From assembly GCF_963662255.1 (NCBI RefSeq), contig NC_085047.1, positions 46,221,006-46,285,005 on the forward strand: a DNA stretch of 64,000 bases, in the 5' to 3' direction. This stretch comes from Cinclus cinclus (Eukaryota; Chordata; Aves; Passeriformes; Cinclidae). Every line of letters begins with the position of its first letter. Position 1 is the first letter of the stretch. Both the position numbers and the translations under genes were made by a program. Below, one piece after another: positions 41,005 to 53,425 of this stretch. A model generated the notes under the pieces. That model did no database searches, had not been told where the DNA came from, and worked only from the letters and a program-made list of their open reading frames with translations.

Positions 41005-43917
41005 TTTGAAGTGTTGAAACCCAAAAGCCTCAGCACACGAGCCACAGCACTTGGGACCAGCATGTGATGGGGCACATGCTTTGAAACTCAGGCTGGTGTG
41101 TGTGTCTGTGACACTGGGAAACAGGACAGAAAAGGATGACTGTGTCCACTTTGAACAACTACCAGAGTTTAACAGTTGCAGGTTTAATACCTACTTTCTG
41201 AGCTTTTGACACCTGTTACAACTTCCAGCACAGCCTGGCTCAAAGCTTTTCAGCTAGCAATTGCTGCATGCATGGTGGATGCAGAAAAGAGGTATGTATT
41301 TAAAAGGCTTTAGCCTGGCGAGTTTTATTTTCAGGAAATTGGTGTGTTGGTGTTTCCAAATACATATATCTGGAAAATTGTTTCCTCACCCAAGAACTGG
41401 AATAAAGCTACTGTAACAGTAGTAATACTATTACAGTAGTAATACTGATTACTAATAACAGTCATGCATGACACATTTCCCAGTGTATAATTTTGAGTAG
41501 GGAAGGATGCAGTTAACTGTCTGTATTTTGTCCCAGGTACTGGTGGGGTATTGCAGCACTTCTACTGGTTTACTTGTTGTTTCATGACTAGTTTTTCTAT
41601 GTCTAGTGTGCTCTCCTCCCACATACCCTCCCCCTTTATTTGTGGTTGGTTTAGTTTTGTTTTGTTTTGTGTTGCTTGGTGTGTGAAATGAAAGAAGGAA
41701 ATCTTTGAAGATAACAGAGTTCTTAGAAAAATCCTTCAAGGACACCATCAGCCATTTCCTCTGTTGCTGGCAGGAGGATGTGAGAGGTGGCTACTAGCCA
41801 GGAGCCATAGAGTAGCCCTCTTGTTTGTCATAGCTAGGAAGAGCTATGACATGAGTGCCCAGACTGCTGCTCCCCTCATGAAGCATGGTTTTACCCAGGC
41901 AAACCGGTGTCAGTGCCAGTCCTGGAAACACTTTGGAGCAGAGCAATTTCTGCAGATGTTCACAAAAAGCAAATAAAGAAAATTAGACGATCAAGCTCAA
42001 CTTTGATTTCTTACTCAACTACTTTTTCAAATTCTAGCAATGTGAGAATGAATGAGACATGATCTGAGTTTTGCTTTCTCAGAAATGTGGCATTTCCTGG
42101 AGAGGTGGTGTGTGGCACTTGGTGAGGGCCATTTCTGGCTGCTACCCTGCCTTGGGGCAGGGGACAATGTCAAGGCAGCAGCAAAGCTGCAGTTTTCCTT
42201 CCTGATGTGACAGCTGAAAGCTTCCTAGAATTGTTTCCCAAGTTTAAATCTACTGCCTTGGCGCAGAATTACTGAGAGTTTGACAGAAGTGCAGATACTG
42301 AAAACTTGTGTCCCTCTGTCACTGGGTGCCTACAGCTGTGCAGGAGGTGAAAGCTTTGGAATGTAAAGCCCATGGATGCCAAGCAAGTGAGATGACAGTA
42401 GTTTGGACTTGAGAGGTCTGGAAAGAACAAAACCTAATATTAAACCAGCTCCTCCTTTGAGTTATGCCTGTTCCTGGGTTTCAGTTTGTGTATTAAAAAA
42501 AAATAAAAGTTTTGATGACTAGGTCTTCCCCCAAGCTGGAGCAGGCTCCTTTGGTTTCTCTCAGAAGAGCTCCTCAAGGATGGGTCTTCTGCACAATACA
42601 AGGAGCATCTTCTTCCTTTCTTTATGTATTTGTTGATTTATTTATTGAAATAATTGTTCTTGGTTCACAGTCACAGGAGAGGGAAGTTTCAAAGCATTAG
42701 TGGGTTGTGTGATGTACGATGTGCTTAGGTACTTGTAAGTACCTACTCTATTTTGTCTTTATACTAAAATTCTGGTTCATAAAACATGAAACCTTTATGT
42801 CCTTTTAGGCAAAGGGACATCCTTGTCATCTGTGTAATTTGAACTGCTGATGTTTCATTTGTGCCAAAACACTGGAAGTGCTTTACTGGTTTAAAATACA
42901 AAGAATTCTTTTATTTCTTAGTATGTTAGCTGAGTAAGTCATGAAGATTACTTCCAGTCGTGAAGGTTATTTCTGCTTTCAGCATGCATTATACAAGGCA
43001 ATATGTGTAGTTTTTGCATTTCTAGTCTTTAATTAACATTTTTTAAAATACCCTACTTGGAACTGAAGAGAGAGCTTTTCAGCTCAGGATAAAGTTGTGT
43101 CACTAAGACAAAGGCAGGGGCTCATCGCCATTGCAAAATCATCAGTTTCCCTCCTCATTATATCTTAAAATATTTTCTGGTTTTCTTTTTCCAGCCCCAT
43201 ATGTGAGACCCACATTAGTATGTAACAACTCTACTGTGATAATAGAAAGAATAAATACAGGAGGATTTATAATCTGATTTCTGTTAACTTAAGAAATAAA
43301 GCTTTTTTTGTTCCTTTTTTTCCCCCTTCTGATGAATTCTGGCTATATCGGTGACCAACAGAGATTGAAGATGAAAACTGTAAAACATAATAAATAAGAA
43401 AAGTTTGGAAGAGAACAGGAGGAAGAGCTGTATTTGGCCCTAATGTCAGCTGATGAAACTGAAAAGGCCTTTGAATTCTCTTCCAGTGTGTCCATTCAGT
43501 TCATGTTGGTTGGAGGATAGGAGCCCAGGCACCTTTAGCAGTGGACAGACTTGTTCATGTACATGTTCCTGTATCTTGGACAGCTACTGAAGCGGTCATC
43601 TCTGAGGATCTTCAGGCAGAAAGTATTTCTTAGAATAAAATTCCACCCAATCCCCAGAGGTGGTGTCTAACATGTATTTTGGGGTATTTTTAAAAAGCGT
43701 CCTCACCCTCAATGGAGAACATTCTCATCTCTATCACTGGTATTTTGTCAAGATACAATGTGGTTTCTTCTCCAGCTTCAGCTGGAGATCCATTAAAGTA
43801 AGGGGGCAGGAAGTTCAAAGTAACTTCTCGCATCAGCTAAATCTCTAGAACCACAGGCCAGTGGTGAGTCAAGTCTCAGTATGTTGTCAGAACAAGAGAG
43901 AATCCTGTGAAATACCA
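41005..43917. other. Intergenic sequence
   Basis: Apparently unique AT-rich DNA. It includes a short 17-nt period direct repeat at 41416-41446. No gene recognised. Confidence 0.6.
41416..41446. repeat. Short direct repeat, 14-nt copies at 17-nt period
   Basis: ACAGTAGTAATACT occurs at 41416-41429 and again at 41433-41446. Confidence 0.8.
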
Positions 43918-44059
43918 GGGCTTAGCTCAGTTGGTTAGAGAATGGTGCTAAAAATGCCAAGGTCATGTGTTTGATCCCTGTATGGGCCATTCATTTCACT
44001 ATGAGTTGGACTTGATGATCCTTGTGGGTCCCTTCCAACTCAGAATATTCTGTGATTTT
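43918..44059 (+). mobile_element. tRNA-Ile-derived SINE with CR1 tail (TguSINE1-like)
   Basis: Seen: positions 43918-43990 align along their whole length with a tRNA-Ile (AAU type). A perfect pol III box A (TAGCTCAGTTGG) is followed by TTAGAG, TGGTGCTAA, TGCCAAGGTC, a decayed box B (tgtttgatccc) and tatgggcca. From about 44005 comes a CR1 3' end: 'gttggacttgatgatccttgtgggtcccttccaactcag', then 'attctgtgatt'. Known: this composite is the songbird SINE TguSINE1, mobilised by CR1. Inferred: a diverged, inactive copy. The anticodon triplet reads AAA and the acceptor stem is imperfect, so it is not a working tRNA gene. Confidence 0.87.
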
Positions 44060-45683
44060 GAAAGTCCTTGGCTCTACAGTCAGTTCAGTAGGGAGCCAGA
44101 TTTAGTGCTGCAGTTATTGAACTTACTAAGGAGATGAGCACAGCAAAGGTGTGAAAAGGATTTTCTGGGAGCAAGGCTGAACAATTTGGACTGCTTGAGC
44201 TCAGTGGGGAGAAAGTGAATAGCAAGGGATGTTAAAGCAAACTGTTGAGCAAAAGAAATAAAAATCAACAAGAAAAGCAGTACCTCCTTCACACTATTTT
44301 GTTACTGTGCAGAAATCCATTGGAATGGGATCTCAGAGAGGAGGCACATTGCTAAGTCCTCTTATGGAAGGGTGGATGTATTTTTGCATCAGAATTTGCA
44401 CCATCACAGAAATGTTGTAGAGATTTTTTTTTTTTAATGCAAGAAAGCTACACTTCCTGTTTGTTTGTTTGTTTGTTTGTTTGTTTGTTTGTTTGTTTGT
44501 TTGTAACAAGTATTCTGCCTCCTTCTGCTCCTTCAGCAGCATCCTGGTACAGATTTCTGCAGGGCCGGGAGAAGCAGATGAGCAAAAACAGCCTTGGGGA
44601 AACAAGATCATCTATGAGTTTTGTGCTCTGCCTTCCCAAAGGCACAATTGTTACCAGCATAGGGAAGGAGTTAAAGGGGGAGTTGTGTCTTGCTGCTGTC
44701 ATCTTCTGAGATGAAAATTACCAGGAGGAAGACTTCTCAGTGTTGTTGTCATCCTCACTGCCACCACATACTAGAGATGCACTAATGGGGGCTGCATTTG
44801 GGCTGGTGGAGGAGGTTGGGGGCTGAGGTGCTGCTGCAGATGCCAGATGTGTCTGTCCTGGGAAACACCAGCCGAGTTTAGTGTTTGCTCTTGTGTTTGG
44901 CTGTTCCTGTTCCTTCTCACTAATAGAATAATTCCCATGTCCTGCTGGAAATGTCCCACTTGCCAGGGGTGAAGCAGTGGCAGCTGCACCAGTCATGCCT
45001 GAGAACTCCTGATCTTTGTCCCTCTGGCAGAACCCTGCCAGCTCCCCGAACTGTGGTGTTCCTGGCCGACCCTAGGAGTGCATGCGAGGGACAGGGAATT
45101 TGGTATAAGCTAGCTCATTTAAATGCAGCTCTGGAAGCTCTGCTGCAATCTGTTTTTGTGTGATTCTCAACTTCCCAGGGGGAATCACCATTCAGCTTCC
45201 CAAACTCCGTGTTTTGGAAAAAGCAGGTACCAGGGAGAGTTATAGGAAACCTTTAAGGGCTGGGGTTTGCTTTTTCTTTGAGAAGGTTTTGAAGTTCAGC
45301 ATTTATAGCCCATAACTTCTAGTTCATGACTGTTCCTAGAGGAATCAATAGATCCAAACTTCCTGTTTCAGGAAGGTAACCAGCACAGGAGTAAAGGCCT
45401 TTGAAACAGCTTCACTAGCTCTGGAAATTGAGACCATTGCTCTGTGAAAGGTCCTGTCATTTCTCTGTCTGTGGTTAAGAAAGGTGAAGTATTGCCTGGG
45501 TCAAAGGGGGGACTTAACCCAAGATGCCCAGCAAGGTGCCTGGTAATTGAGTGCAATGCAAGAAAACTCACTTTTTATCAGGACAATATTTCAACTTCTG
45601 AGAAATACCTTATTTAAGTATGGCAGGGAGGTCAGACACAGAAAACTGATCTTTGGATGCATCATTTTCAGCCCATGGGCAAC
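44060..45683. other. Intergenic sequence
   Basis: Contains the (TTTG)n repeat at 44458-44504. The part from about 44500 to 45200 is moderately GC-rich and open in several overlapping frames. I recognise no protein in them. Confidence 0.6.
44458..44504 (+). repeat. (TTTG)n tetranucleotide repeat, about 11.5 copies
   Basis: Uninterrupted TTTG units over 47 nt, likely polymorphic. It produces spurious cysteine/phenylalanine or threonine/asparagine/lysine/glutamine open frames on the two strands. Confidence 0.97.
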
Positions 45684-46109
45684 TGGGTTTGCATCCATCT
45701 CTGGGGTCCTCAGCATAGGAAAGGCATGGACTTGTTGAAGCAAGTCCAGAGGAGAACTACAAAGATGCTCAGGGCTGGACCACTTCTCCTTTGAGGGAAT
45801 ACTGAGAGAACTGAGGTTGTTCAGCCTGGAGGAAAGAAGGCTCTTAAGGAGGGGCGTAAGGGGGCTTATTGGAATGATGGGAACAAATTTTTTTAGAAGT
45901 GCCTGTAGTGATTGGACAAGGGTAATGTTTTTAATTTAAGGGAGAGTAGATTCAGACTAGATATAAGGAGACATTTTTTATGATGAGGGTGGTGAAACAC
46001 TGGAACAAGTTGCCCAGAGTAGATAGTTCATTGCTTAAAAGTTTCACAGTCAGGTTAGGTGGGGCTCTGAGCAACCAAATTATTCCGTGATTCTAGGATT
46101 CTAATCAGT
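45684..46109 (+). mobile_element. CR1 LINE 3' fragment
   Basis: Ordered CR1 words: 'tgcatcca-ctctggggtcctcagcata', 'ggcatggacttgttgaagcaagtccagagga', 'ttctcctttgaggga', 'ctgagg-ttgttcagcctggag', 'gaaggctct', 'gggggcttattggaa', 'agggtggtgaaacactggaacaagttgcccag', and the tail 'ccgtgattctaggattct'. About 425 nt, covering the end of the reverse-transcriptase frame and the 3' UTR. 5'-truncated and decayed. Confidence 0.93.
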
Positions 46110-49100
46110 TTCAACCACTGGGATCACGATTGTTATTGAGTTCTGAGCATGTATAACACACCTGAGACAAATCAACTTTTTTCTTTTAACAAAACATAGT
46201 ACTTTCAAACTAAACATTTTGTGTAATGATTGCCTTTTCCCCCAGTGCCAAACAGTATTTCTTAAATAGAAAAATGCTACATCTCTTTTAGCCTTTTTGA
46301 GCTGTATCACCTGCTGCAGTGGTGGCTGCAGGAAAGAAGTGACAATGGCTTCCATGAGCTTTGTACATAGATCTGCACACATATTATGGTGATTCTGTTT
46401 TTCAGTTACAGTAAGAATTAAATCAGGGTTTTTTCCCTGTAAAAGGGAACATTAACACTGTTTGCTGTATACTGCTGTAGTCTCTGCCAGGTTTGACTTC
46501 CATATGTCTTGAGCTGGAAGTTTGTCTGTCATCTTCACAGGAAAAACAACATATGTCAGCAGGCAGGTAGCTTATATAATGCTACTCCATAATTTGTAGT
46601 TATTTTCATCATTATTTTTAGTAGTTCAGTGTTGTGAGTGCTGTAAAAGAATCCAGCTGGCAGTGCCAGCTGAATTAGCTGGTGATGCATGAGGGAAGGT
46701 AGACCACAGTGCAGCCATTGCATGTTTCTCACCAAGGCAAAAAAGCTTTAAAAGACAAATGATATATCAGAGCTTTTAGTAAAATATATGCTCTTCCAAC
46801 AGAAGACAATTGTTTGAAGTCTTTTCCTTTCTTTTTTTTTTTTTTTGACAGATTTGGTGTTGCTGACAAGACCAGAGCCTTTTTATGCCATTGTGTGAGG
46901 TGTCTGAGACAGTCACATGGGTGCGTGCACAGCCAGTGCCCAACAAAGCCCACAGCACATCACTGACACCACACACAATGAAAGCTTGGTGTAACCACAT
47001 TTTTGTCAACTCTGTGAAAACTCAGGAACATGGACAATGCAGGTCCCAGAGAGTTTCATATCAAAGTGAAATGAGATACAATAATTACATAGTGCTGTTA
47101 ACAAGCAAAAGATTTCAAGAAAAAAAAAATCAGTTTCATTTGAGAATGATGTGGACAATAATTATCCAATTTCAACTCTGTTACTTTCCTGAACTTTAAG
47201 TGCTGCTGGATTCCATGCACATTGATGTGCTATAATAAAGCGGGGCAAGACAAAGCCAGTGTTAACCAGATAAATTCAAACAAAAATACATTATTAAAAA
47301 GCAGTTGGAGAGCGGTGGGAATTTTACACCGCACATTTTTCTTTCTAATTTGACAGACAAGAGAGAAATGAAGTAAGGCAGCAGAGCACTGCAGGAGGCC
47401 TGCAGCCACAGGACATGTGGGTACCTCTTGTGGAGGAGGACTGAACCAAGCAGCAATGATTTCATCATTGAATCCCTCAGCATGGAAGGAGAGGTTTTGG
47501 GAAACCAAGTCCACTTGGAGACCACTGGGTGCATGGGGATCACTCCACCTAATGTGCACACCCATCAGCCTAACAGACCAGGTTATATCCATGAAACCAG
47601 TACATATTCTCTGCATTTCTGTTACATATTCATTACATTTCCTGAATACATTCATACATGCTAATTACATCTGTAGAATATTTGGATATGAGTAGGGGGT
47701 GTCTTGAGGGTGTTTGGTGGTTGTTTGGGAGCACCCCATTCCCTAAATTTCCTTTTCATGGTTCCAGGTCTTCTAATGACTCTTTTCTCCTTAAGAGTAT
47801 CTCAGGTATGTGGTCAGGTCATGATGCACTTTTCTTATCATTTTTTGCTTTGGCACACTATCTTTGTTTTCAAAACTGAGTCATCTGCCAGTACATATTA
47901 ATCACTGATATAGGTAAATAAGGAAGCTCTAACTGGCACAGGACTTATTAGTCACAGATGTAGGGAGTTAATACAAAGCCACATTAATCTCTGGCATTTG
48001 TAGTAAGCACTATATGGTACAAAAGCAAGCATTAACCATGGATATAGGGATCAAACACTATTTTGCTAAAGTTAAAAGAGTTTTCCAACATCTTCCGCCA
48101 GTGCTGCATAGACTCCTCTTTAAAGAAATATAACTTGTTTGGTACCACTATCATGGAGGGTTGTTAGAGGATCATTTCTGTGTTGATAGCCATATCTCAT
48201 CTGGCCATTGTCATAGCCCATATGAGCTTGAGTTTCCTAAGCTGGCCACACTGTATGGCCATACATCTTCTGTATGGCTGTGAGCAAACAAAATCAAAAC
48301 CAGAAAACCAAAGTAACAAAATTCCCCTTAGTCACCTGGCTGCTACAGAGTATGAGGAGGTTGGATAGTACAGTGAGTACATCTCTCTAAGTGCTGGAAA
48401 CAATCATTTAACTATTTATCTATTTAACTATTACTTTTGCTGAATAAATGCTGATTCAGTGGTAAAATAGCACCAGTGGGGGATGGATTCTGGAAGAAAC
48501 AGATCTCTGTGGTAGCCAGCAAAAGGATCTGGGTTTGGTGGGCAGGTACCTTTCCCATGGGAAGGGAACCTCTGATAGCTGCAGGAATGCTCATGCTGAT
48601 TCCCATACCGCTCCCTATTATTCACATGTTTCCCTATGCATGCTCCATGGCCCAGGTGTGAACAAAGTGGGGCAGCAGCTGACTGGCCAAAGTGACTGCA
48701 TCCAGATAAGAGGACAGCTGAGATGAAAGAGGACAGTGAAAGCTGTGCAAAGGCAGCATATCATGAGCCACGCTGGAAGATTAAAAGAGATCCACTATAA
48801 GCCAGTCCTGAAAAATTACCTTTAGAAGACATAATGAAAAATATGTGAAACAGCATGAAAAAAGAAGTCCCTGGCATGATAACCAGTCTGTGCAAAATGA
48901 ACAAAGATTTTGTTTAAATTTGAAAACCAGAGCAATGTCCCCCATGGGAGATGTAAAATACTTTGGACTGTGGAATGTCTTATGTGGTTTTTTTGTGCAA
49001 AGGAGTTTGTACACAACATTTTTGTGGGCTATGAGAGATTAGGGGAAAGCCCGAGCCTACCTTGCTTTTTCCAAGTGAAAAAGAGGCCACTAGGACAGAC

Positions 49101-52100
49101 TGTCTCTTCATCACAGAAGAAAATACGAGCAATTGAGAGAGGAGCAGTAGACCGTGGAATAGGGTTTTAAAATGAAGAAACTGAGGTGCTGTGATTCAGA
49201 TTGATTGGGATTTTTTTCCCTCAGGAAGGGAAACTACCATTGGGTAGACACTGGCCATCACTCAGCACCTGGATTTCAGCAAAAGCTGAAGACTTGGCTC
49301 AGAAGGTGAGCTAAATTGGCTGAGCCAGAGGTGTAGCTCAGACACGCAGACGGACACCCAGAAGTAGGGTAGAGGGCAGGGGGATGTTTGCTGCCTCACC
49401 ACTGTGCCACTCCATGTACTCAGTCTACAGCTTTCAATCAAACCTGCTGCTGTAAGGCTATCCTAAATATGCTAAATTTAAAAAAATCAGGACAAAATCC
49501 CCTGCCCTGAGGCACCAGGAAAACAGTGCCCACAGTGCCCCAAGCCAGCCCTGTCTCAAGCAGGTTTGCCATGGAGAGGTGGGTGGCAGAGCCCATAGCA
49601 AAGCAGTGTGAACATGACAAATAATGATAACTAAGTGAAAGCAGAAGAGAAGTAGAAATATCCAAGCTAAACCTCAGGCTGGGATCTCCTTTGAGCTTGG
49701 GCTTCCACACCGTATTTCCACCTGGAAGCTCTTGGTGTGACATATGGCAAACAGGCTGTGGCACCAATCCTGTGGGCTGGAGGTGAAACACTCCTTCCCT
49801 GTCCCACAGCAGGGAGAGCTGCCTGCCCTCCAGTGCCAGCAGCAGCCTCCCTGTCCCTTGCCCTCCCCAGGAGCCCTCGGCACAAAGCTGCTTATGGTTC
49901 AGCTCTGGCTAAACTGTTCTCACAGCTTCAGACAGCACCTCGCTACCTTTTATTTTCATGTTGGTTTGATATGCAGATCTCTCGAAAGATACTAAAAGAA
50001 AGAGCTAAAGTGAGAAAGATCTGGTTTCGTTGTTTGTATCACTCAATAAAGACATGGAACGTATTTTCATTTTGTCATCAGCATACCATCTGTGACAAAA
50101 TTGACGCACGAAGGTGATCTTTCCTTTGTTATATCTTGATGTGTTTCCTAAGAAATACATCAATGCTGCATTACCTATTACAAACCTAGACAGAAAGATC
50201 TACTCAGTAACCTTCAATCTTTTGATATTTATCCTCATCATACTTTACCATTATGCCCTAGTAAACAGCGATAGTGCATAAAGCATGAAGCTGATACTGT
50301 ATTAAATCAGGTTTTCTTCAGTGGTGTCCTGTAGTTCTGTGAAAGAAAGATCTTGCTCACTGGTTTAGCTGGTCACTTTATTTTAAACACATCAGGACAT
50401 TTTTTTTGGAAGATGGAGATTTCTATCTAGCAGCGTTGGCCGAACTCCAGATTTCTTCTATTCATTGAGAGCTATAACAGTACTGAACACAGAGCTGTGA
50501 GTGTGAAAGCAATGTTCACCCCTGCATTTTTGTTTCTGTTCAGTCCTCTTGTCCTTTTAGACAGCATAATAGAAGTGCTGCAGTAAGCAGGGTCAAGTAG
50601 GATATGCCAGTGAGAAATGTTAAAATGAGACTATAGGCTGCGATTATGGGCTCTAATGTGCAATGAATCCTTTTTAATCACATGATATGAACTAATGTCA
50701 CCATTTATTATAAAACAGCAAAGTGTTCAGCTACAGGAGGAACAGAATGGATGACAACTGCATTTTTCAATGTTTTGTTTAAGCAAGTACAGTGTGATCT
50801 TTTCAGATAACTAGGAAAAACTGAAGTTAAAATAAGTGCAAGTATTTCCAGATGGTTTTGGTTAGAACAAATGTCTTTTCAGGACATGTAGATTTATCCC
50901 CTGAAAAGGAGATATGCAGTCAGAGATTTAGCATCTCTGAGCTCAAGTAAAAACTAAACTTGGTTATTATGCTAAAAATATATTTAAAAGTTAATTCAAG
51001 TTGTGTTTTTAAAAATCAACTGCAGTTCTATTCTAAAATTATTTCTAATGGTGATTTAAATACAATTTTCTGAAGTGATAGACTTTGCTTCATGCCAAAA
51101 TGTCAGAGGAAAAGTTTGAAAATACTGTCAACTTTGACACATCTTCAACTGTCCATCCAGTATCTTAGGTACATATATTACAAAATATTTCTGGTGTTCA
51201 AGACAGTCAAAAAGAATTGAACCCGAAGAGATCATGCGAGGCACTCCAGGGCCTTATCATCCCTCAGAAATCATGGTTACGTGATTACCAAAGTAGGGAC
51301 CAGTTTGCCCAGCCACCCCAGATCTTTTGCTTAAGATCACAAAGCTGATTTGCTGAATATATGCTGCTTTACATGACTAATTCATTTCATTTCATTTCAT
51401 TTCATTTCATTTCATTTCATAGGACTAGAAAAGGTTAGTAGCTCCTGGCGGGGGATAATGGGAGTATCAGTGGGAAGCAGTCACTTAACTCAAATACCCA
51501 GCAGCCAGGTAAACTTCTTTGGTAATTAAATTGGGGGCAGAATCTCTCTGGATTCTTAAACTGTTTACAAGTCCTGACTGGAAGCACAGAAGCATTGCCA
51601 TGATTTCCTCTGCCTTCTGCCACCCCAAATTACACTGTCATGCCTCCCCTCTGCACGGCACAGCCCTGATTCCTCAGCTTTCTGAAGCGGGAACCTGCAC
51701 TGTTCGTCTCCCCACCCTGCTCCCTAATAATCAGAATTTAACTGAATGTTGCTAAAAATTGCTATGGTGTTGCTACTGATTGTCCCCAAGTCCGACCTCC
51801 CATGACCCTGTGTGTCACTAGAACCTCAGCACCACGACATTATTGGTTTCACAGGTTTAAAGTGCATTGATTAAGACAAAAATGGCAAAAAAGTCTTCAT
51901 GACTTGTGCTGTAAAATAATTTTGTAAGGAAATGTTTAGAAGTATATGAACCAGGAGATTTAAATTTGGAAGAGTTGTACCATGGTGGAGTGTCTTATGG
52001 GGAACAACACTGCAGTGATAAAGTGCAACAGTTTCTTCCATTTCCAGAGCTTTGGGTTTATAAATAAATAAATAAAGGATAAATAAAGAACATGTCGCCA

Positions 52101-52234
52101 TTCCTGCTCTCACCCTTTCTTGTGTGTGACTACATTTCTGGTTTTTGAAAGAAAGCTCTGCCTACTATGGTCTGGCTTTGTTGTTACAGCTTTGTTTGCT
52201 GATAGATGATACAAGCACTGCCAGAGATTCTTCT
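46110..52234. other. Intergenic sequence, about 6.1 kb
   Basis: AT-rich and apparently unique. It contains (TTCAT)8 at 51381-51420, loosely repeated words at 47897-48055, and a GC-richer patch near 49780-49880. No gene or named repeat family recognised. Confidence 0.6.
51381..51420 (+). repeat. (TTCAT)8 pentanucleotide repeat
   Basis: Eight perfect TTCAT units, 40 nt. Confidence 0.97.
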
Positions 52235-53425
52235 GTTTCACAGCCTTTCACAGAGTCACAGAAAGGTTTGATGTGACCTCCAGAGACCACCTGGTTCAGC
52301 CTCCTCCTCCAGCAGGGCCACCTAGACCTGATTGCCCAAAACCATCCCCAAATGACTGTTGAAAATCTACACATGATCGAAACCTCATAATTCCTCTCAC
52401 CAGCCTGTGTCAGTGCTTAATCACCCCCACAGTAAAAAAAGTGTTTCCCAATGTTTGGAGAAAACTTCCTATGTTTCAATTTGTGCCTGTTGCCTCTTTT
52501 GTCCGTGGGAAGACTCTGGCTCCTGCTTTGTACTTTCCCTTATGTTATTCACATATATTGATAAAATCCCTCAGAGCCTTCTCCAGGTTAAGCAGTCCTA
52601 GCTCTCATCCTTTCCTCCCAGAAGAGATGCTTCCATCCTTTCATCATTTTTGTGGCCCCTTGTTGGACTCTCTCCAGTAACTCCATGTCCCTCCTGTACT
52701 GGGGCACTCAGCACTCCAGGTGTGGCCTCACCAGGACTGAGTGGAAGGAAAGGATCCTCACCTGTGACCTGCTCACAGTGCTCTGCCCAGGGCAGCCCAG
52801 GATAACACCAGGTTTCCTTGCTGAGAGAGCCCACTGCTAGCTCATGTTCAACCTGGTATCTACCAGCATCCCCAGGTCTTTTTCTCCCAAACTGCTTTCC
52901 AGCTGTCTGGTCCTCAACATATGTTGGTACCTGGGGTTGTCCCTCCCCACGTGCAGTACTTGGCACTTCTTTTTGAACTTTGTGATGTTCTTGCTGACCT
53001 GTTTCTCCAGCCTGTTAAGGTTCCTCTGGATGGCAGAAAAAACCAGCAGTTTATCAGCCACTTCTCCCAGTTTGGTGTAATCTGCAAGCCTGAGAGTACA
53101 CTCTGCTCCACCTTCCAGATCATTAATGAAAATGTTAAGAAGATACAGCCCACTGTTGTTCTCTGGGTTATACCACTAGTCACATCACTAGTTATTTGCC
53201 TCCAACTAGATTTTCTCCCACTGGTCACCACCCTCAGGTGGTGCCAGAGCAGTTCAGGCAATTTTCAATCCACCTCACTCTCTGCAGATCCAGACAGTGT
53301 TGGAAACCCTACTGAAGTCTAGTTGGCAACATCCACTGCTCTGTGCCCCTCCTAACAAGCCACTCATCTCATCCTAGAAGTTTGTCAAGTGGTCAAACGT
53401 GACTTTCCCTTGAAACTATGATTTT
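52235..53425 (-). mobile_element. CR1 LINE, about 1.2 kb, reverse orientation, with broken reverse-transcriptase C-terminus
   Basis: Begins (3' end) with 'cagagtcacagaaagg-ttgatgtgacctc-agagacca' and continues through the CR1 3' UTR complement into ORF2. On the minus strand the frames read CQVLHVGRDNPRYQHML and LESSLGEKDLGMLVDTRLNM, the hallmark C-terminal words of avian CR1 reverse transcriptase. Further up is the IPLVT/TSDVTSGI-like region. The coding part is broken by frameshifts and stops and 5'-truncated, so it cannot move itself. It is the longest mobile element in the window. Confidence 0.95.

Noticed and set aside
43918..43990. A tRNA-Ile gene
   Set aside because: The fold is damaged (box B reads tgtttgatccc, the anticodon position reads AAA, the acceptor stem is imperfect) and it is joined directly to a CR1 tail, so it is the head of a SINE.
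47230..47695. Overlapping long open frames (up to 141 codons) on both strands
   Set aside because: Open in several frames at once, with no recognisable domain, start context or splice signals; typical chance frames in non-coding DNA.
49737..50117. 126-codon plus-strand open frame
   Set aside because: Composition follows a local GC-rich patch, overlapping frames on both strands are also open, and no family is recognised.
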